Shown one piece after another: positions 42,466 to 51,313 of a stretch of 64,000 nt of DNA; position 1 is the first letter of the stretch, and each line of letters opens with the position of its first letter. This DNA comes from Opitutia bacterium (lineage in GTDB: Bacteria > Verrucomicrobiota > Verrucomicrobiia > Opitutales > Opitutaceae). The stretch lies in assembly GCA_947452315.1 (NCBI GenBank), contig CANGCX010000004.1, forward strand, positions 1 to 64,000, given 5' to 3'. The notes under the pieces are model-generated. The model worked only from the letters and a program-made list of their open reading frames with translations, had not been told where the DNA came from and searched no databases. The translations under genes were made by a program, and so were the position numbers.

Positions 42466-43509
42466 AGGCAATTGTGGCATCAACTTCTTAATATCCTGAA
42501 CCGCGTCGCGGTGACACACGAGGATGGCATCGGCGGTTTCGACGACGACCAAATCATTAACCCCGACGAGTGCGATTGTCCGACCGTTGCTGACCGCGAT
42601 ATTATGCTCCGAATTAACCGTCACGACGGGGCCACGCACGGCATTACGCGCCGCATCACGTGCAAGATGTTTCGGCAACGCAGTCCAAAGCCCCACATCA
42701 TCCCAGTCGAACTCCGCAAGCATCGTCTCGACCGCGATCGCCTTTTCCATGATTGCGTAGTCGACGGAAACCTTAGGCTCCAGCGCGGGAAATTTTGCCG
42801 CCAAAAATGCCGTTGGATCTCCCGCAGGAAACTCTCGAATGAAACCCGCGAGCATCGGTGTATGTTTCTCCGCCTCGGCCAAGAACGCCGCGGCGCTCCA
42901 AAAAAACATCCCTGCATTCCAAGCGTAGTGACCGCTCTCGACATAACGCGCCGCCGTCGCCGCATCAGGTTTTTCCACAAAACGTTTCACTTTACGGAAA
43001 CCGTCACCTGCGGCCTCGCCTAATTCGAGGTAACCAAAACCCGTGGCCGCATGGTCGGGTTTGATCGCAAACGTCAGCAACGCGGGTGAACTCGACGCAC
43101 GTCGCAGCGCCGCGCTGACCTGCCGGGCGAGCGTCGCGTTATCTTTGATCAGTGCATCTGCAGGGAAGAGCGCGAGCACCCCTTGTGGATCGCGTGCCCG
43201 TACGAGCGCCGTGGCCAAAGCGGCGGCAGCGGCCGTGTCTCGTTTCGCAGGCTCCGCAATGATATTAGCCTCTGCAATAACCCCTGCTAGGGCCGAGCGA
43301 GTCGATGTGAGTTGCGCGGTATTCGTGAGTACAAAAATATTTGTTAAAGGCACTACGCCCTCGAGACGGCGCACGGTTTCTTCGACGAGGGTACGTTCGG
43401 AAAATAATTTGAGTAGATGCTTCGGGGTAGCCGCGCGGCTCATGGGCCAAAACCGCTCACCACTACCGCCAGCCATAATACAGGCAAAAAAATGGGACGA
43501 ATCACTCAT
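42451..43509 (-). CDS. manC: Mannose-1-phosphate guanylyltransferase
   Basis: This enzyme makes GDP-mannose, the donor for mannose, fucose and related sugars in LPS and exopolysaccharide. About 352 residues. The nucleotide-binding start IMAGGSGERFWPMSRAATPKH is diagnostic of the type II PMI/GMP guanylyltransferase domain. FVEKPDAATAARYVESGHYAWNAGMFFW carries the sugar-phosphate motif. The isomerase domain of the bifunctional ManC is absent, so this is the monofunctional form. The ATG at 43509 gives MSDSSHFF. Confidence 0.9.
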   Translation of the reverse strand: MSDSSHFFACIMAGGSGERFWPMSRAATPKHLLKLFSERTLVEETVRRLEGVVPLTNIFVLTNTAQLTSTRSALAGVIAEANIIAEPAKRDTAAAAALATALVRARDPQGVLALFPADALIKDNATLARQVSAALRRASSSPALLTFAIKPDHAATGFGYLELGEAAGDGFRKVKRFVEKPDAATAARYVESGHYAWNAGMFFWSAAAFLAEAEKHTPMLAGFIREFPAGDPTAFLAAKFPALEPKVSVDYAIMEKAIAVETMLAEFDWDDVGLWTALPKHLARDAARNAVRGPVVTVNSEHNIAVSNGRTIALVGVNDLVVVETADAILVCHRDAVQDIKKLMPQLPKQLL

Positions 43510-43565
43510 GTGAGCGATTCTTGTCCCAGCCCCACAGCTCCACGCCAAGCTCGAAACCTAGCGAC

Positions 43566-44564
43566 TCAAAGCGTAATGGCGATTTTACCAAACTGCCCGC
43601 CCCGTTCCATCAGATCAAAAGCTTCACCCAAATGCTCCAGGGGAAACACGTTACTCACGACGGGCACGATTCTATGGCGTGCGACAAAAACCATCATCGC
43701 ATGCCAATCCGCCGGTGAACCCATCGTGGTACCGAGCACCGAGAGATTACGCCAAAAAACTTTCCGCATCGGCAAAACCGGAGGATTTCCGCGGGTTGCT
43801 CCGAAAAACACGATACGTCCACCCGGTGCCGCGAGATCAATCAAAAGCTCGAAGCCCGGACCACCCGCGCTGTCCACGATTACATCAAAAGCTCCGCCCG
43901 GCACGTGCTCAATGACCTGACCCGCCCATCCAGATTGCGTGTAATCAAAGCCACCGCGCGCTCCGAGGGCGACTGCTCGTTTAATTTTTTCTGAGCTACT
44001 CGATGTCACCCATACCTCCGCGCCGTGAGCCACGGCGAATTGCAGCGCAAAAAGAGCCACCCCACCACCGATACCTGTGATTAATATTTTTTCTCCCGCT
44101 CGCAATTGAGCGCGAGCAAACAAGGCACGATAAGCGGTCAAACCCGCCAAGGGTAAAGCCGCAGACTCGACCCAACTCAAATGCGCCGGTTTTGCAGCGA
44201 GCTGCACAACGGGCACCGCAATCTGTTGTGCAAGTGTGCCGGCCCGAGGCAGTCCCAAAATGGTAAAGGCCGCACCTTGGGCGTACTCGCTCCCACCCCA
44301 ATCAAAACTGGGGTTAATCACCACTTCGCGCCCGAGCCACATTGCATCAACGCCTGCCCCGATCGCACTGACCACGCCTGCCCCGTCCGAGCCTGGCTGC
44401 GCCGGATATTTAAGTCCCGCGTATTGCCCGAGCTTAATCCAGAGATCACGGTGGTTGAGCGCCGCCGCTCGTAGCGTTACCAGCGCTTCACCCGCGGCCG
44501 GCAGGGGCGCGGGCACTTCAGTCACGTTTATAAGGTTTAACGCGGTGAGCTGGGCAGCTTGCAT
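43566..44564 (-). CDS. MDR-family alcohol dehydrogenase/quinone reductase
   Basis: About 332 residues. The N-terminal GroES-like part has NHRDLWIKLGQY and PGSDGAGVVSAIGAGV. The nucleotide-binding half has ITGIGGGVALFALQFA (GxGxxG). The ligands of catalytic zinc in classical alcohol dehydrogenases are not apparent, which is closer to the quinone-oxidoreductase branch. NADPH is the likely cofactor; substrate unknown. The ATG at 44564 (MQAAQLTAL) is the natural start. It is divergent from the pseudouridine synthase gene. Confidence 0.85.
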   Translation of the reverse strand: MQAAQLTALNLINVTEVPAPLPAAGEALVTLRAAALNHRDLWIKLGQYAGLKYPAQPGSDGAGVVSAIGAGVDAMWLGREVVINPSFDWGGSEYAQGAAFTILGLPRAGTLAQQIAVPVVQLAAKPAHLSWVESAALPLAGLTAYRALFARAQLRAGEKILITGIGGGVALFALQFAVAHGAEVWVTSSSSEKIKRAVALGARGGFDYTQSGWAGQVIEHVPGGAFDVIVDSAGGPGFELLIDLAAPGGRIVFFGATRGNPPVLPMRKVFWRNLSVLGTTMGSPADWHAMMVFVARHRIVPVVSNVFPLEHLGEAFDLMERGGQFGKIAITL

Positions 44565-44649
44565 AGTTTGTAAGCTAGTCCCTCCAAACCCCGACAGCAA
44601 GCAGCGGAATGATTTTGCGAATTGAAGCCTATTAGTATGAAATAAACTG

Positions 44650-45219
44650 GTGCTGCTCGTGTTCAACAAACCCTATGGCGTCCTCTCGCAATTCACCCCG
44701 GAGCCGGGTTCGAAGTGGCGCACGCTGGCCGATTATAAACTTCCACGCGGCGTCTACGCACTAGGTCGCCTAGACGCCGACAGCGAGGGTCTTTTACTTT
44801 TCAGCGACGAGCCTGGGTTGAATTCCAAGCTACTTGATCCACGCTATGGTCATCGACGCGAATACTGGGTCCAAGTCGAAGGCCGACCTAGCCCCGAAAC
44901 TCTTAAGCGACTCTCTGCCGGAGCAGTTCAACTTGATAGTGAACCTACACGCCCCTGTCGCGCATACTTGCTCGATCCTGCGCCCACGATACCACCACGC
45001 GTCCCACCGATTCGGGTCCGGAAAACCGTGCCCGACACCTGGATTACACTCGAACTTACCGAGGGAAAAAATCGCCAAGTGCGGCGCATGACGGCCTCTG
45101 TGGGTCACCCGACGCTACGATTGATCCGCGTACGCACGGGCGAGTTTAAGCTCGAAGGGCTCGCGCCGGGTAAATGGCGCGAACTCACCTCGAGCGAACG
45201 CTCCGCGGTATTCGCTTAA
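44650..45219 (+). CDS. RluE-like pseudouridine synthase
   Basis: About 190 residues. The catalytic motif GRLDADSEGLLLFSDEP carries the nucleophilic Asp (about residue 42), and GKNRQVRRMTASVGHPTLRLIR is the family's second conserved block. The compact size, with no S4 domain, matches the RluE/RsuA group that modifies 23S rRNA. It starts with a GTG; no SD is apparent. The stop overlaps the end of the convergent nitroreductase gene by four bases. Confidence 0.88.
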   Translation: MLLVFNKPYGVLSQFTPEPGSKWRTLADYKLPRGVYALGRLDADSEGLLLFSDEPGLNSKLLDPRYGHRREYWVQVEGRPSPETLKRLSAGAVQLDSEPTRPCRAYLLDPAPTIPPRVPPIRVRKTVPDTWITLELTEGKNRQVRRMTASVGHPTLRLIRVRTGEFKLEGLAPGKWRELTSSERSAVFA

Positions 45220-45866
45220 ATGCGGACGATCAGTTCTTCGGACTTGAAGCGGACCTTGGGGGCGGCCGCGTATTTGTCGTCGTCGGCGCGGTAACCGGCT
45301 GGGCAGGCAACGATCGTCGTGTAATCGGTACCTGCAAGACCGAGCACTTCGTCGTATTTGGCGCGGTCGATACCTTCCATCGGGCAAGTGTCGACACCGA
45401 GCAGAGCAGCCGCCGTCATGAACTGGCCCAGAGCGATATAAATTTGATGCGCCTGCCAGGTATCAAGTGTGCCCGCCTTGGCCGCGCCGGAGAGACTGCC
45501 GAGCATCATATTTTTATAAGGTGTAAGAGCCTCCTTAGAGCCGCCACGCAACTCGATCGTACGATCAAGAAATTTTTCGACATGATCGGCGCCTAAGTTT
45601 TTTTTGACGGCGAATACCACCATGTGCGAAGCATCGGCGGGCTGCGTCTGCCCCCATGAAAGAGGCACCAATTGCGCCTTAACGGCCGCATTAGTTAAAA
45701 CTAAAAATTTCCAAGGCTGTAAGCCAAACGAGGAAGGCGAGAGAATCAAAGCCTGTTCGAGCGTAGCCCACGTGTCTGCGGGAATTTTTTTTGTAGCATC
45801 GAATTTCTTCGTGGCATAGCGCCAGTGCAGGGCGGAGAGGAGTGTGGTCGAGGATATGGTGGACAT
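45216..45866 (-). CDS. Nitroreductase-family NAD(P)H oxidoreductase
   Basis: About 216 residues from an ATG at 45866. The flavin-binding start LHWRYATKKFDATKKI, the SPSSFGLQPWKFLVL strand and GVDTCPMEGID are characteristic of the NfsB/YdgI-like nitroreductase family, which binds FMN and acts on quinones or nitro compounds. The physiological substrate is unknown. The region upstream has no obvious operon partner. Its 3' end overlaps the RluE-like stop, and it is close to the SBF-like gene on the same strand. Confidence 0.88.
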   Translation of the reverse strand: MSTISSTTLLSALHWRYATKKFDATKKIPADTWATLEQALILSPSSFGLQPWKFLVLTNAAVKAQLVPLSWGQTQPADASHMVVFAVKKNLGADHVEKFLDRTIELRGGSKEALTPYKNMMLGSLSGAAKAGTLDTWQAHQIYIALGQFMTAAALLGVDTCPMEGIDRAKYDEVLGLAGTDYTTIVACPAGYRADDDKYAAAPKVRFKSEELIVRI

Positions 45867-45918
45867 AAAATTATTGAGTGAACGAACTGGGTCAGGGCTC
45901 TTTGTCAAAACCCCTCGT

Positions 45919-46887
45919 TCAAGCGTCAGCGTCCTTGGCCCAACGCTCGGCTAAAACAGCACAGACGAGCAACTGCAACTGATGGTAAACCATAATAGGC
46001 AGCAGGATTAGTCCGATCGCTGGATGCGCGCCAAAAATCAATTTCGCCATCGGTACACCCGAGGCTAACGTCTTCTTCGAACCACAAAAAATAGCGGTGA
46101 TCCGATCCTCCCGATTGAAACCCAAAGTTCGCGAACCCCAGGTTGTTACCCCAAGCGCGAGACCCAACATCACAACCGAGAGGGCGACCACCCACAGGAG
46201 ATTGCTGACGCCGTTACCCGACCACAGGCCGCGTTGAAAGGATTCACAAAACGACGTGTAGACCAGTACCAAAATGGTTACACGGTCCACACTACCGATA
46301 TACGGTTTGTATTTTTTCAACCACTCCCCGATCCAAGGCCGAGCGAGTTGTCCAAGCGTCAACGGTAAGACCAACCAGCGCAATAGATCCAACATCACCG
46401 GACCGAGCGCAAGCGCCTGCCCGGTCGTCTGCAATACAGCACCGATCCAAAGCGGCGTGAGCACTACGCCCAGCAAGCTCGATAACGTCGCATTAAAAAC
46501 CGCCCCGCCGATATTACCACGGGCCGCCGCTGTAAACGCCACCGACGAAGACACCGTTGAGGGTAAAGCGCAGAGATAAAAAAACCCGAGCGATAGTCCC
46601 GTCGGTACGCGACCTTCCAAAAAATAAATCACAACAAAACCCAACAAGGGGAAAAACAAAAACGTGCTGAATTGCACTAATACATGTAGCCGCCAGTTGA
46701 GTGCGCCGGCCTTAAGCGCTTTAAATGACAACGCCGCTCCGTGCAGAAAAAAAATCAGCGCAACGCCTGCCTTAGTCAGAACCTCTGGATGCATCCAACC
46801 ACCGGAGGCTCCAGGGGCCGGAAAAAGCCACGCCAACACTGTGACCATAACCATTCCGGTCATGAACCAATCGAATTTAATTTTCAT
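45919..46887 (-). CDS. Bile acid:sodium symporter-family carrier (SBF-like)
   Basis: About 322 residues with around 10 membrane segments. LIFFLHGAALSFKALKAG and LPSTVSSSVAFTAAARGN carry the crossover motifs of the SBF-like (PF13593, YfeH-type) carriers. The conserved GSKKTLASGVPMAK is also typical of this branch. Substrate is unknown. The ATG at 46887 overlaps the murJ TGA by four bases (ATGA), so it is coupled to murJ. Confidence 0.85.
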   Translation of the reverse strand: MKIKFDWFMTGMVMVTVLAWLFPAPGASGGWMHPEVLTKAGVALIFFLHGAALSFKALKAGALNWRLHVLVQFSTFLFFPLLGFVVIYFLEGRVPTGLSLGFFYLCALPSTVSSSVAFTAAARGNIGGAVFNATLSSLLGVVLTPLWIGAVLQTTGQALALGPVMLDLLRWLVLPLTLGQLARPWIGEWLKKYKPYIGSVDRVTILVLVYTSFCESFQRGLWSGNGVSNLLWVVALSVVMLGLALGVTTWGSRTLGFNREDRITAIFCGSKKTLASGVPMAKLIFGAHPAIGLILLPIMVYHQLQLLVCAVLAERWAKDADA

Positions 46888-48473
46888 CCTAACTTTGAGC
46901 AAAATTTATTATATATCGCTGCCAATTCCTCGCGTCCCTCGATTCGCAGCGCCCAAAGCGATCCAACATACAGCATTACGCCCACCACAACTAAGACCGC
47001 TAGTCCGAGCATGTCACCGACTTTACCCGACGATACGAAGCGTGACCACGACCACCAACCGCCAGCTACGGCTAAACCCATCAGGAGACTTGCACCGACA
47101 ATTTTCATGAGATCGCGTGTGAGATGACTGAAGCGCAGTCCTTCATGACCTAGGGCGAGTTGACGTTGCAAAAACCAGGCCTGCGCCACGATCGCAACGT
47201 TGCCTGCTACCGCGAGTCCAACGGTTCCCATCGGCCCCATCAAAGCTACGCTCAGCCCTAGATTGACAGCAAAACTAAGCAAAGCCGCACGGACTGGGGT
47301 CACCGTATCCTTTCGTGCATAAAACGCCTTCAGGGCCAGATTGACGAAGGAGAAAAACGGCAACCCAAACGCATACACAGCCAAAACCGGCAACATCAGT
47401 GCCGTATCGCTAGCGACGAAAGCTCCACGCTGAAATAACACGCGCACGAGTGGCTCCGATAGCACGGCAAGCCCAACCGCCGCGGGCACATTGATGACCA
47501 AAATAAGCCGCATCCCTTTGCGGTACGACTGCGCCAATTTTTCGTCATCTCGATCAGCTGCGTGTTTAGCGATCAATGGAAACACCACCGTTGAAATCGC
47601 GATCGCAAATACCCCGATGGGTAACTCCATCAAGCGCGTCGCAAGGTTGAGCACCGTCACCGCTGAGTCGTTCAACGATAGTCCGATAAAACGCGAGACG
47701 GCCATGTTGATCAAATAAATGGCCGAGCCAAACACCGTAGGGCCCATCAGCGAAACGATTTGCCGCAAGGGACCGCCCCGTCCGAGATCAAAGCGTGGAC
47801 GCCAACCCTCGCGCATGAGCGCGGCGGACGGTACCGCCATCTGCAAGAATCCTCCGCATAAGGCGCCAGCACAAAGCCAGTGCATGCGTCCATCGGGCGA
47901 TCCGGCCCAGCCGGAATATACTGCACCACTTAACGCCCCGATCATGGCCAAGTTTAGCCAGATCGGAGAGAGTGCCGGCTCCACAAAGCGGTGTAACGTC
48001 TGCAGTGCGGCACTGAAAACAGCCGCCAGACAAACAAAGACCAGGTAAGGAAATAAAATGATCGCGTAATCCGCCGAGGCGACGAGCCGTTGCGTGGTAT
48101 TTACTTCGATGCCCCAGCCGCCCGTGATGGCAATGAGCTTGCCTGCCTGAGCCAAAGCCAGCATCGCCAGCGCGACGATCCCGCCAGTGACCACCAGTAG
48201 CCAGCTGGCGACCTGATTGACGAGTTCAAATGCTCCATGCCGCTCACGTGACTTGAGCTCTTCCTGCAGTGTGGGCACGAGTGCTGAGGTCAGAGCCCCT
48301 TCACCCAACAAGCGGCGAAATAAATTGGGCAATGTAAACGCCGTGTAAAAAATCGAGGCTAATGCCGAGGTTCCAAAAACCGCGGTCACCAACATATCAC
48401 GGCAAAGCCCTAGTACGCGCGACACCATCGTCAACGCAGACACCACTCCGATGTTTTTTAGGCTCTTCGACAC
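46884..48473 (-). CDS. murJ: Lipid II flippase MurJ
   Basis: MurJ moves the peptidoglycan precursor lipid II across the inner membrane. About 529 residues with 14 membrane segments. The start VSKSLKNIGVVSALTMVSRVLGLCRDMLV is the family's first helix, and TLPNLFRRLLGEGALTSALVP carries the conserved charged residues in the central cavity. I chose the GTG at 48473 because it gives this canonical start; an ATG at 48515 adds 14 residues. Its end overlaps the SBF-like start (ATGA). It is downstream of an FmdB-like gene and two unknown genes on the same strand. Confidence 0.94.
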   Translation of the reverse strand: MSKSLKNIGVVSALTMVSRVLGLCRDMLVTAVFGTSALASIFYTAFTLPNLFRRLLGEGALTSALVPTLQEELKSRERHGAFELVNQVASWLLVVTGGIVALAMLALAQAGKLIAITGGWGIEVNTTQRLVASADYAIILFPYLVFVCLAAVFSAALQTLHRFVEPALSPIWLNLAMIGALSGAVYSGWAGSPDGRMHWLCAGALCGGFLQMAVPSAALMREGWRPRFDLGRGGPLRQIVSLMGPTVFGSAIYLINMAVSRFIGLSLNDSAVTVLNLATRLMELPIGVFAIAISTVVFPLIAKHAADRDDEKLAQSYRKGMRLILVINVPAAVGLAVLSEPLVRVLFQRGAFVASDTALMLPVLAVYAFGLPFFSFVNLALKAFYARKDTVTPVRAALLSFAVNLGLSVALMGPMGTVGLAVAGNVAIVAQAWFLQRQLALGHEGLRFSHLTRDLMKIVGASLLMGLAVAGGWWSWSRFVSSGKVGDMLGLAVLVVVGVMLYVGSLWALRIEGREELAAIYNKFCSKLG

Positions 48474-48534
48474 CGAGTGAGTTTCCGCCGCCAACGCCCA
48501 CGGGCGCAAATGCATTTACACGCTCGATGAGCGC

Positions 48535-49686
48535 TCACTTTGTGCGAGATGCCACCCATTGATCGAGGGCAGCGCGCGTGGTCATTTCTAAATCCAAGGC
48601 ATCGTTCCACTCACGTTCGAACTCGCTGACCTTAAGCTCCAAGTCTTGGGCCTTCAATGTAGGCACAAAACAGTCAGAAAGCGCGAGCCCAGCATTCAGA
48701 TAAAACGGATGCAACGCAGACAGAAGCCGTTGGAGTTCGGTGCTACGTTCGGCCAGGGCGGCCTTTACCACCGGTTCCGCGCGCCGGCTCAAAATGGAAC
48801 GCATCGACACCACCACATCGGCCTCACCAACATTAAACACAAAACGAGTGAGATCTGTGAGCGCCGCCCGTGCTTCCATGCTTCCGAGTTGGGGCTGTGT
48901 CCGAGCGCGGCGCAGGTGATGCCAGCCCGTCTGCCACCAAAGTTCACGCTCATGCGCGTCCGCATAGCGAGCTGAGAAACATTCTGCCAGAGCCACTTCG
49001 GGATCTGCACCCGCAAGCAAGCGAGAGCGGTAAAGGGCCCACTCGCCCGCCGATCCGCTCTCCGCCTGCAGCCAAATAAACAACCATAGTGCTCCTACCT
49101 GCAGCTGCCGGGACTCGACTCCGCTACAATCACCCTGTAGCACGGCCACAAGCGAAGGTGGCGCGAGTGTGGCGGATTCCTGTTGCAACGCATCCGCTTG
49201 GGCCGGTTCAGCGCGGATTCGCCAAAACTCCACACACGCGTGTTGCAACCAAGACGGGATAGCAAGATGGGCATTAACCCCGTGCACTGCGACGCTGATA
49301 CGCACCAACAACGCCTGTACCAGCGCACGTCGCACCTCTACCACGGGTGTTAATTCACTCCAACGCAGGCGTAAAGAAACCACCCCGCCCGGCTCCGCCA
49401 CCACACGAAAAGGCAAAGGCTCCGACCAACTCTCAGCCGGGATCAGACGCACAAATATAGGCGAAGAAAATCCTGCCACCGGCAAATCGAGGGGCAACGC
49501 GAGCCAGCGCCACGCTGCTTCTGCCTCATCGCGCACACGTTGCGCAGCGCCACTGTCGAGACTGGCGATTTCAAATTGCCCAGGACCGGTCTGCGATAAT
49601 ACGGGCGAGGCAGGATACAACCAAGAGTTAGCCCAAAACATCAAGGCAACGCCCCATCCACAACGTGTAATCGCCAACACTCGCAT
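48535..49686 (-). CDS. Exported protein, unknown, upstream of murJ
   Basis: About 383 residues. The ATG at 49686 follows directly after the TAG of the upstream gene (TAGTGATG), so translation is probably coupled; a GTG at 49689 is also possible. The N-terminus (VLAITRCGWGVALMFWANSWL) is signal-like or a membrane anchor. The rest is rich in Trp and Arg and predicted to be helical, with no recognised motif. The last part (EREWNDALDLEMTTRAALDQWVASR) may be a coiled coil. Its position beside murJ suggests an envelope role, but this is inference only. Confidence 0.7.
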   Translation of the reverse strand: MRVLAITRCGWGVALMFWANSWLYPASPVLSQTGPGQFEIASLDSGAAQRVRDEAEAAWRWLALPLDLPVAGFSSPIFVRLIPAESWSEPLPFRVVAEPGGVVSLRLRWSELTPVVEVRRALVQALLVRISVAVHGVNAHLAIPSWLQHACVEFWRIRAEPAQADALQQESATLAPPSLVAVLQGDCSGVESRQLQVGALWLFIWLQAESGSAGEWALYRSRLLAGADPEVALAECFSARYADAHERELWWQTGWHHLRRARTQPQLGSMEARAALTDLTRFVFNVGEADVVVSMRSILSRRAEPVVKAALAERSTELQRLLSALHPFYLNAGLALSDCFVPTLKAQDLELKVSEFEREWNDALDLEMTTRAALDQWVASRTK

Positions 49687-49688
49687 CA

Positions 49689-50036
49689 CTAAATGGTGAG
49701 GCTCAGGCTCGAATAATTGCTAAAAGAGCGGCTAGATTTGAGTGCAGTAAGTCGAAGCACGTTCGAATCAATGTCATCAACTTTCAGGGAGAAGCCCGCG
49801 AGAAACCGTTTATAGGTATCCGCAGTAATCCGAGCTCCAAAATAATCCCGTTTAACTTGGCGGCAATAAACGAAATCTAAAGTCGGCGCCTCCAGTTGCA
49901 GGTCGGTAGTTAATTTCGCCAAGGGCTTGATCGTCAAAAGCAGCGCACACGAGGCAGTCCACATTACGATGCTCAACATCGCAGCAACAAGTATTCCAAT
50001 GGGCTGAGGAAAGATAGAGGCAGCAGATTGTCCCAC
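49689..50036 (-). CDS. Small membrane protein, unknown
   Basis: 115 residues from a GTG at 50036, 15 bases after fmdB. One hydrophobic segment (GILVAAMLSIVMWTASCALLLTI) near the N-terminus is followed by a soluble part. No family is recognised. It lies between fmdB and the exported protein gene, in one transcription direction; its stop codon directly abuts the next start. Confidence 0.65.
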   Translation of the reverse strand: MGQSAASIFPQPIGILVAAMLSIVMWTASCALLLTIKPLAKLTTDLQLEAPTLDFVYCRQVKRDYFGARITADTYKRFLAGFSLKVDDIDSNVLRLTALKSSRSFSNYSSLSLTI

Positions 50037-50051
50037 AGAGAAACTAGACGA

Positions 50052-50297
50052 TTATTTTTTGGCTGCGGCTGCAGACTTGGTCTCGCCGCCGCCATCAGAG
50101 GGGCTACCGGTTTTCTTTTTGTAGTCCGTGATATAGAAACCCGTGCCTTTAAAAATCAGACCAGCTCCGCCACCCACGAGCCGTTTAACCCCCGACTTAT
50201 TACACTTGGGGCATTTCTTCAGTGGTTCGTCGCGCATCGACTGAAACAGCTCGAATTCATGACTACATTTAGGACAGACGTACTCGTAAGTTGGCAT
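50052..50297 (-). CDS. FmdB-type zinc ribbon protein
   Basis: 81 residues. MPTYEYVCPKCSHEFE and KKCPKCNKSGVKRLVGG supply two CxxC pairs, the standard FmdB/putative-regulatory (CxxC_CxxC_SSSS) signature, followed by a Lys/Ser/Ala-rich tail. Function is not well defined in the family; regulation or metal binding is presumed. It is the first gene of the minus-strand run that leads to murJ, and divergent from the polyprenyl synthase gene. Confidence 0.9.
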   Translation of the reverse strand: MPTYEYVCPKCSHEFELFQSMRDEPLKKCPKCNKSGVKRLVGGGAGLIFKGTGFYITDYKKKTGSPSDGGGETKSAAAAKK

Positions 50298-50417
50298 AGC
50301 AAATTCATCATGAATCAGGCGTAAAACTCCTGTGTTGGCGAGAATGTTTCATAAGTATGCAGCTAGGGTCGCAAATAAGTTTGAGACACGAGGCTTAACC
50401 CGCGGTACTTGTCGGCG

Positions 50418-51302
50418 ATGGACTTTGCCGCCGCTCTCAAACATTTGGTGACTCAGGTCGAGACGGGTCTGGATCGCTACGTAACAGCGGCCACGACGCG
50501 ACCCGCGCGTTTGCACGAGGCCATGCGCTACAGTTTACTAGGGGGTGGCAAGCGCCTCCGGCCTGTACTTACACTCGCGACCGCCCGAGCCCTTGGGCTT
50601 ACCGATGACTCTGCATTGCCCGCTGCCGTCGCCCTAGAGTGCGTCCACACCTACTCACTCATTCACGACGACCTGCCGTGCATGGATAACGACGACCTGC
50701 GTCGTGGTCGTCCCACGGTACACCGTCAATTTGACGAAGCCACAGCCCTGCTCGCCGGCGATGCGCTCCTGACCGAATCATTTGTCATCCTATCTGTTCA
50801 CTACTCCTCACGGCCCACCCTCGCCCAAGCTCTTACCCGGGAGCTTGCGGACGCTGCCAGCAGTCGAAGACTCATCGGCGGACAAATGGAAGACCTACTC
50901 GCCGAAAAAAAACCAACCGCCACGGTCGACGAGCTCGAGTTTATCCACATCAACAAAACTGCTGCGATGATTGAAGCTGCTTTTGTCATGGGCGGTATCT
51001 GCGCCGAAGCTCCGCAGGACTCGATAACGGTTCTACGCACGGTGGGCCACCACGTCGGTCTAGCGTTCCAAATCATCGACGACGTGCTCGATGCCACCGC
51101 CGACACCGCGACACTTGGTAAAACTGCGGGCAAAGACGCCAAGGCTGACAAAACCACGTTTGTGAAGCTTCACGGCATCGAAAGCTCCCGCCGTCTCGCC
51201 CACGAACACAGTCAAGCCGCCCAAACAGCCTTACATTCTCTAACCGGCGACTCAGCATTCCTCCAAGCTTTGATCGAGTCTATGGCCGCCCGCGTAAACT
51301 GA
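50418..51302 (+). CDS. ispA: Polyprenyl synthetase (farnesyl-diphosphate synthase type)
   Basis: About 294 residues of an all-helical prenyl transferase. The first Asp-rich motif is LIHDDLPCMDNDDLRRGRPTVH, with the DDxxxxD form typical of IspA enzymes, and the second is QIIDDVLD. GGGKRLRPVL near the start also matches. It condenses IPP with DMAPP or GPP to give FPP (or GGPP), feeding quinone tails and peptidoglycan carriers. The ATG at 50418 is preferred over a TTG at 50409. A periplasmic protein gene follows after 11 bases. Confidence 0.92.
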   Translation: MDFAAALKHLVTQVETGLDRYVTAATTRPARLHEAMRYSLLGGGKRLRPVLTLATARALGLTDDSALPAAVALECVHTYSLIHDDLPCMDNDDLRRGRPTVHRQFDEATALLAGDALLTESFVILSVHYSSRPTLAQALTRELADAASSRRLIGGQMEDLLAEKKPTATVDELEFIHINKTAAMIEAAFVMGGICAEAPQDSITVLRTVGHHVGLAFQIIDDVLDATADTATLGKTAGKDAKADKTTFVKLHGIESSRRLAHEHSQAAQTALHSLTGDSAFLQALIESMAARVN

Positions 51303-51313
51303 GACATGAACGC

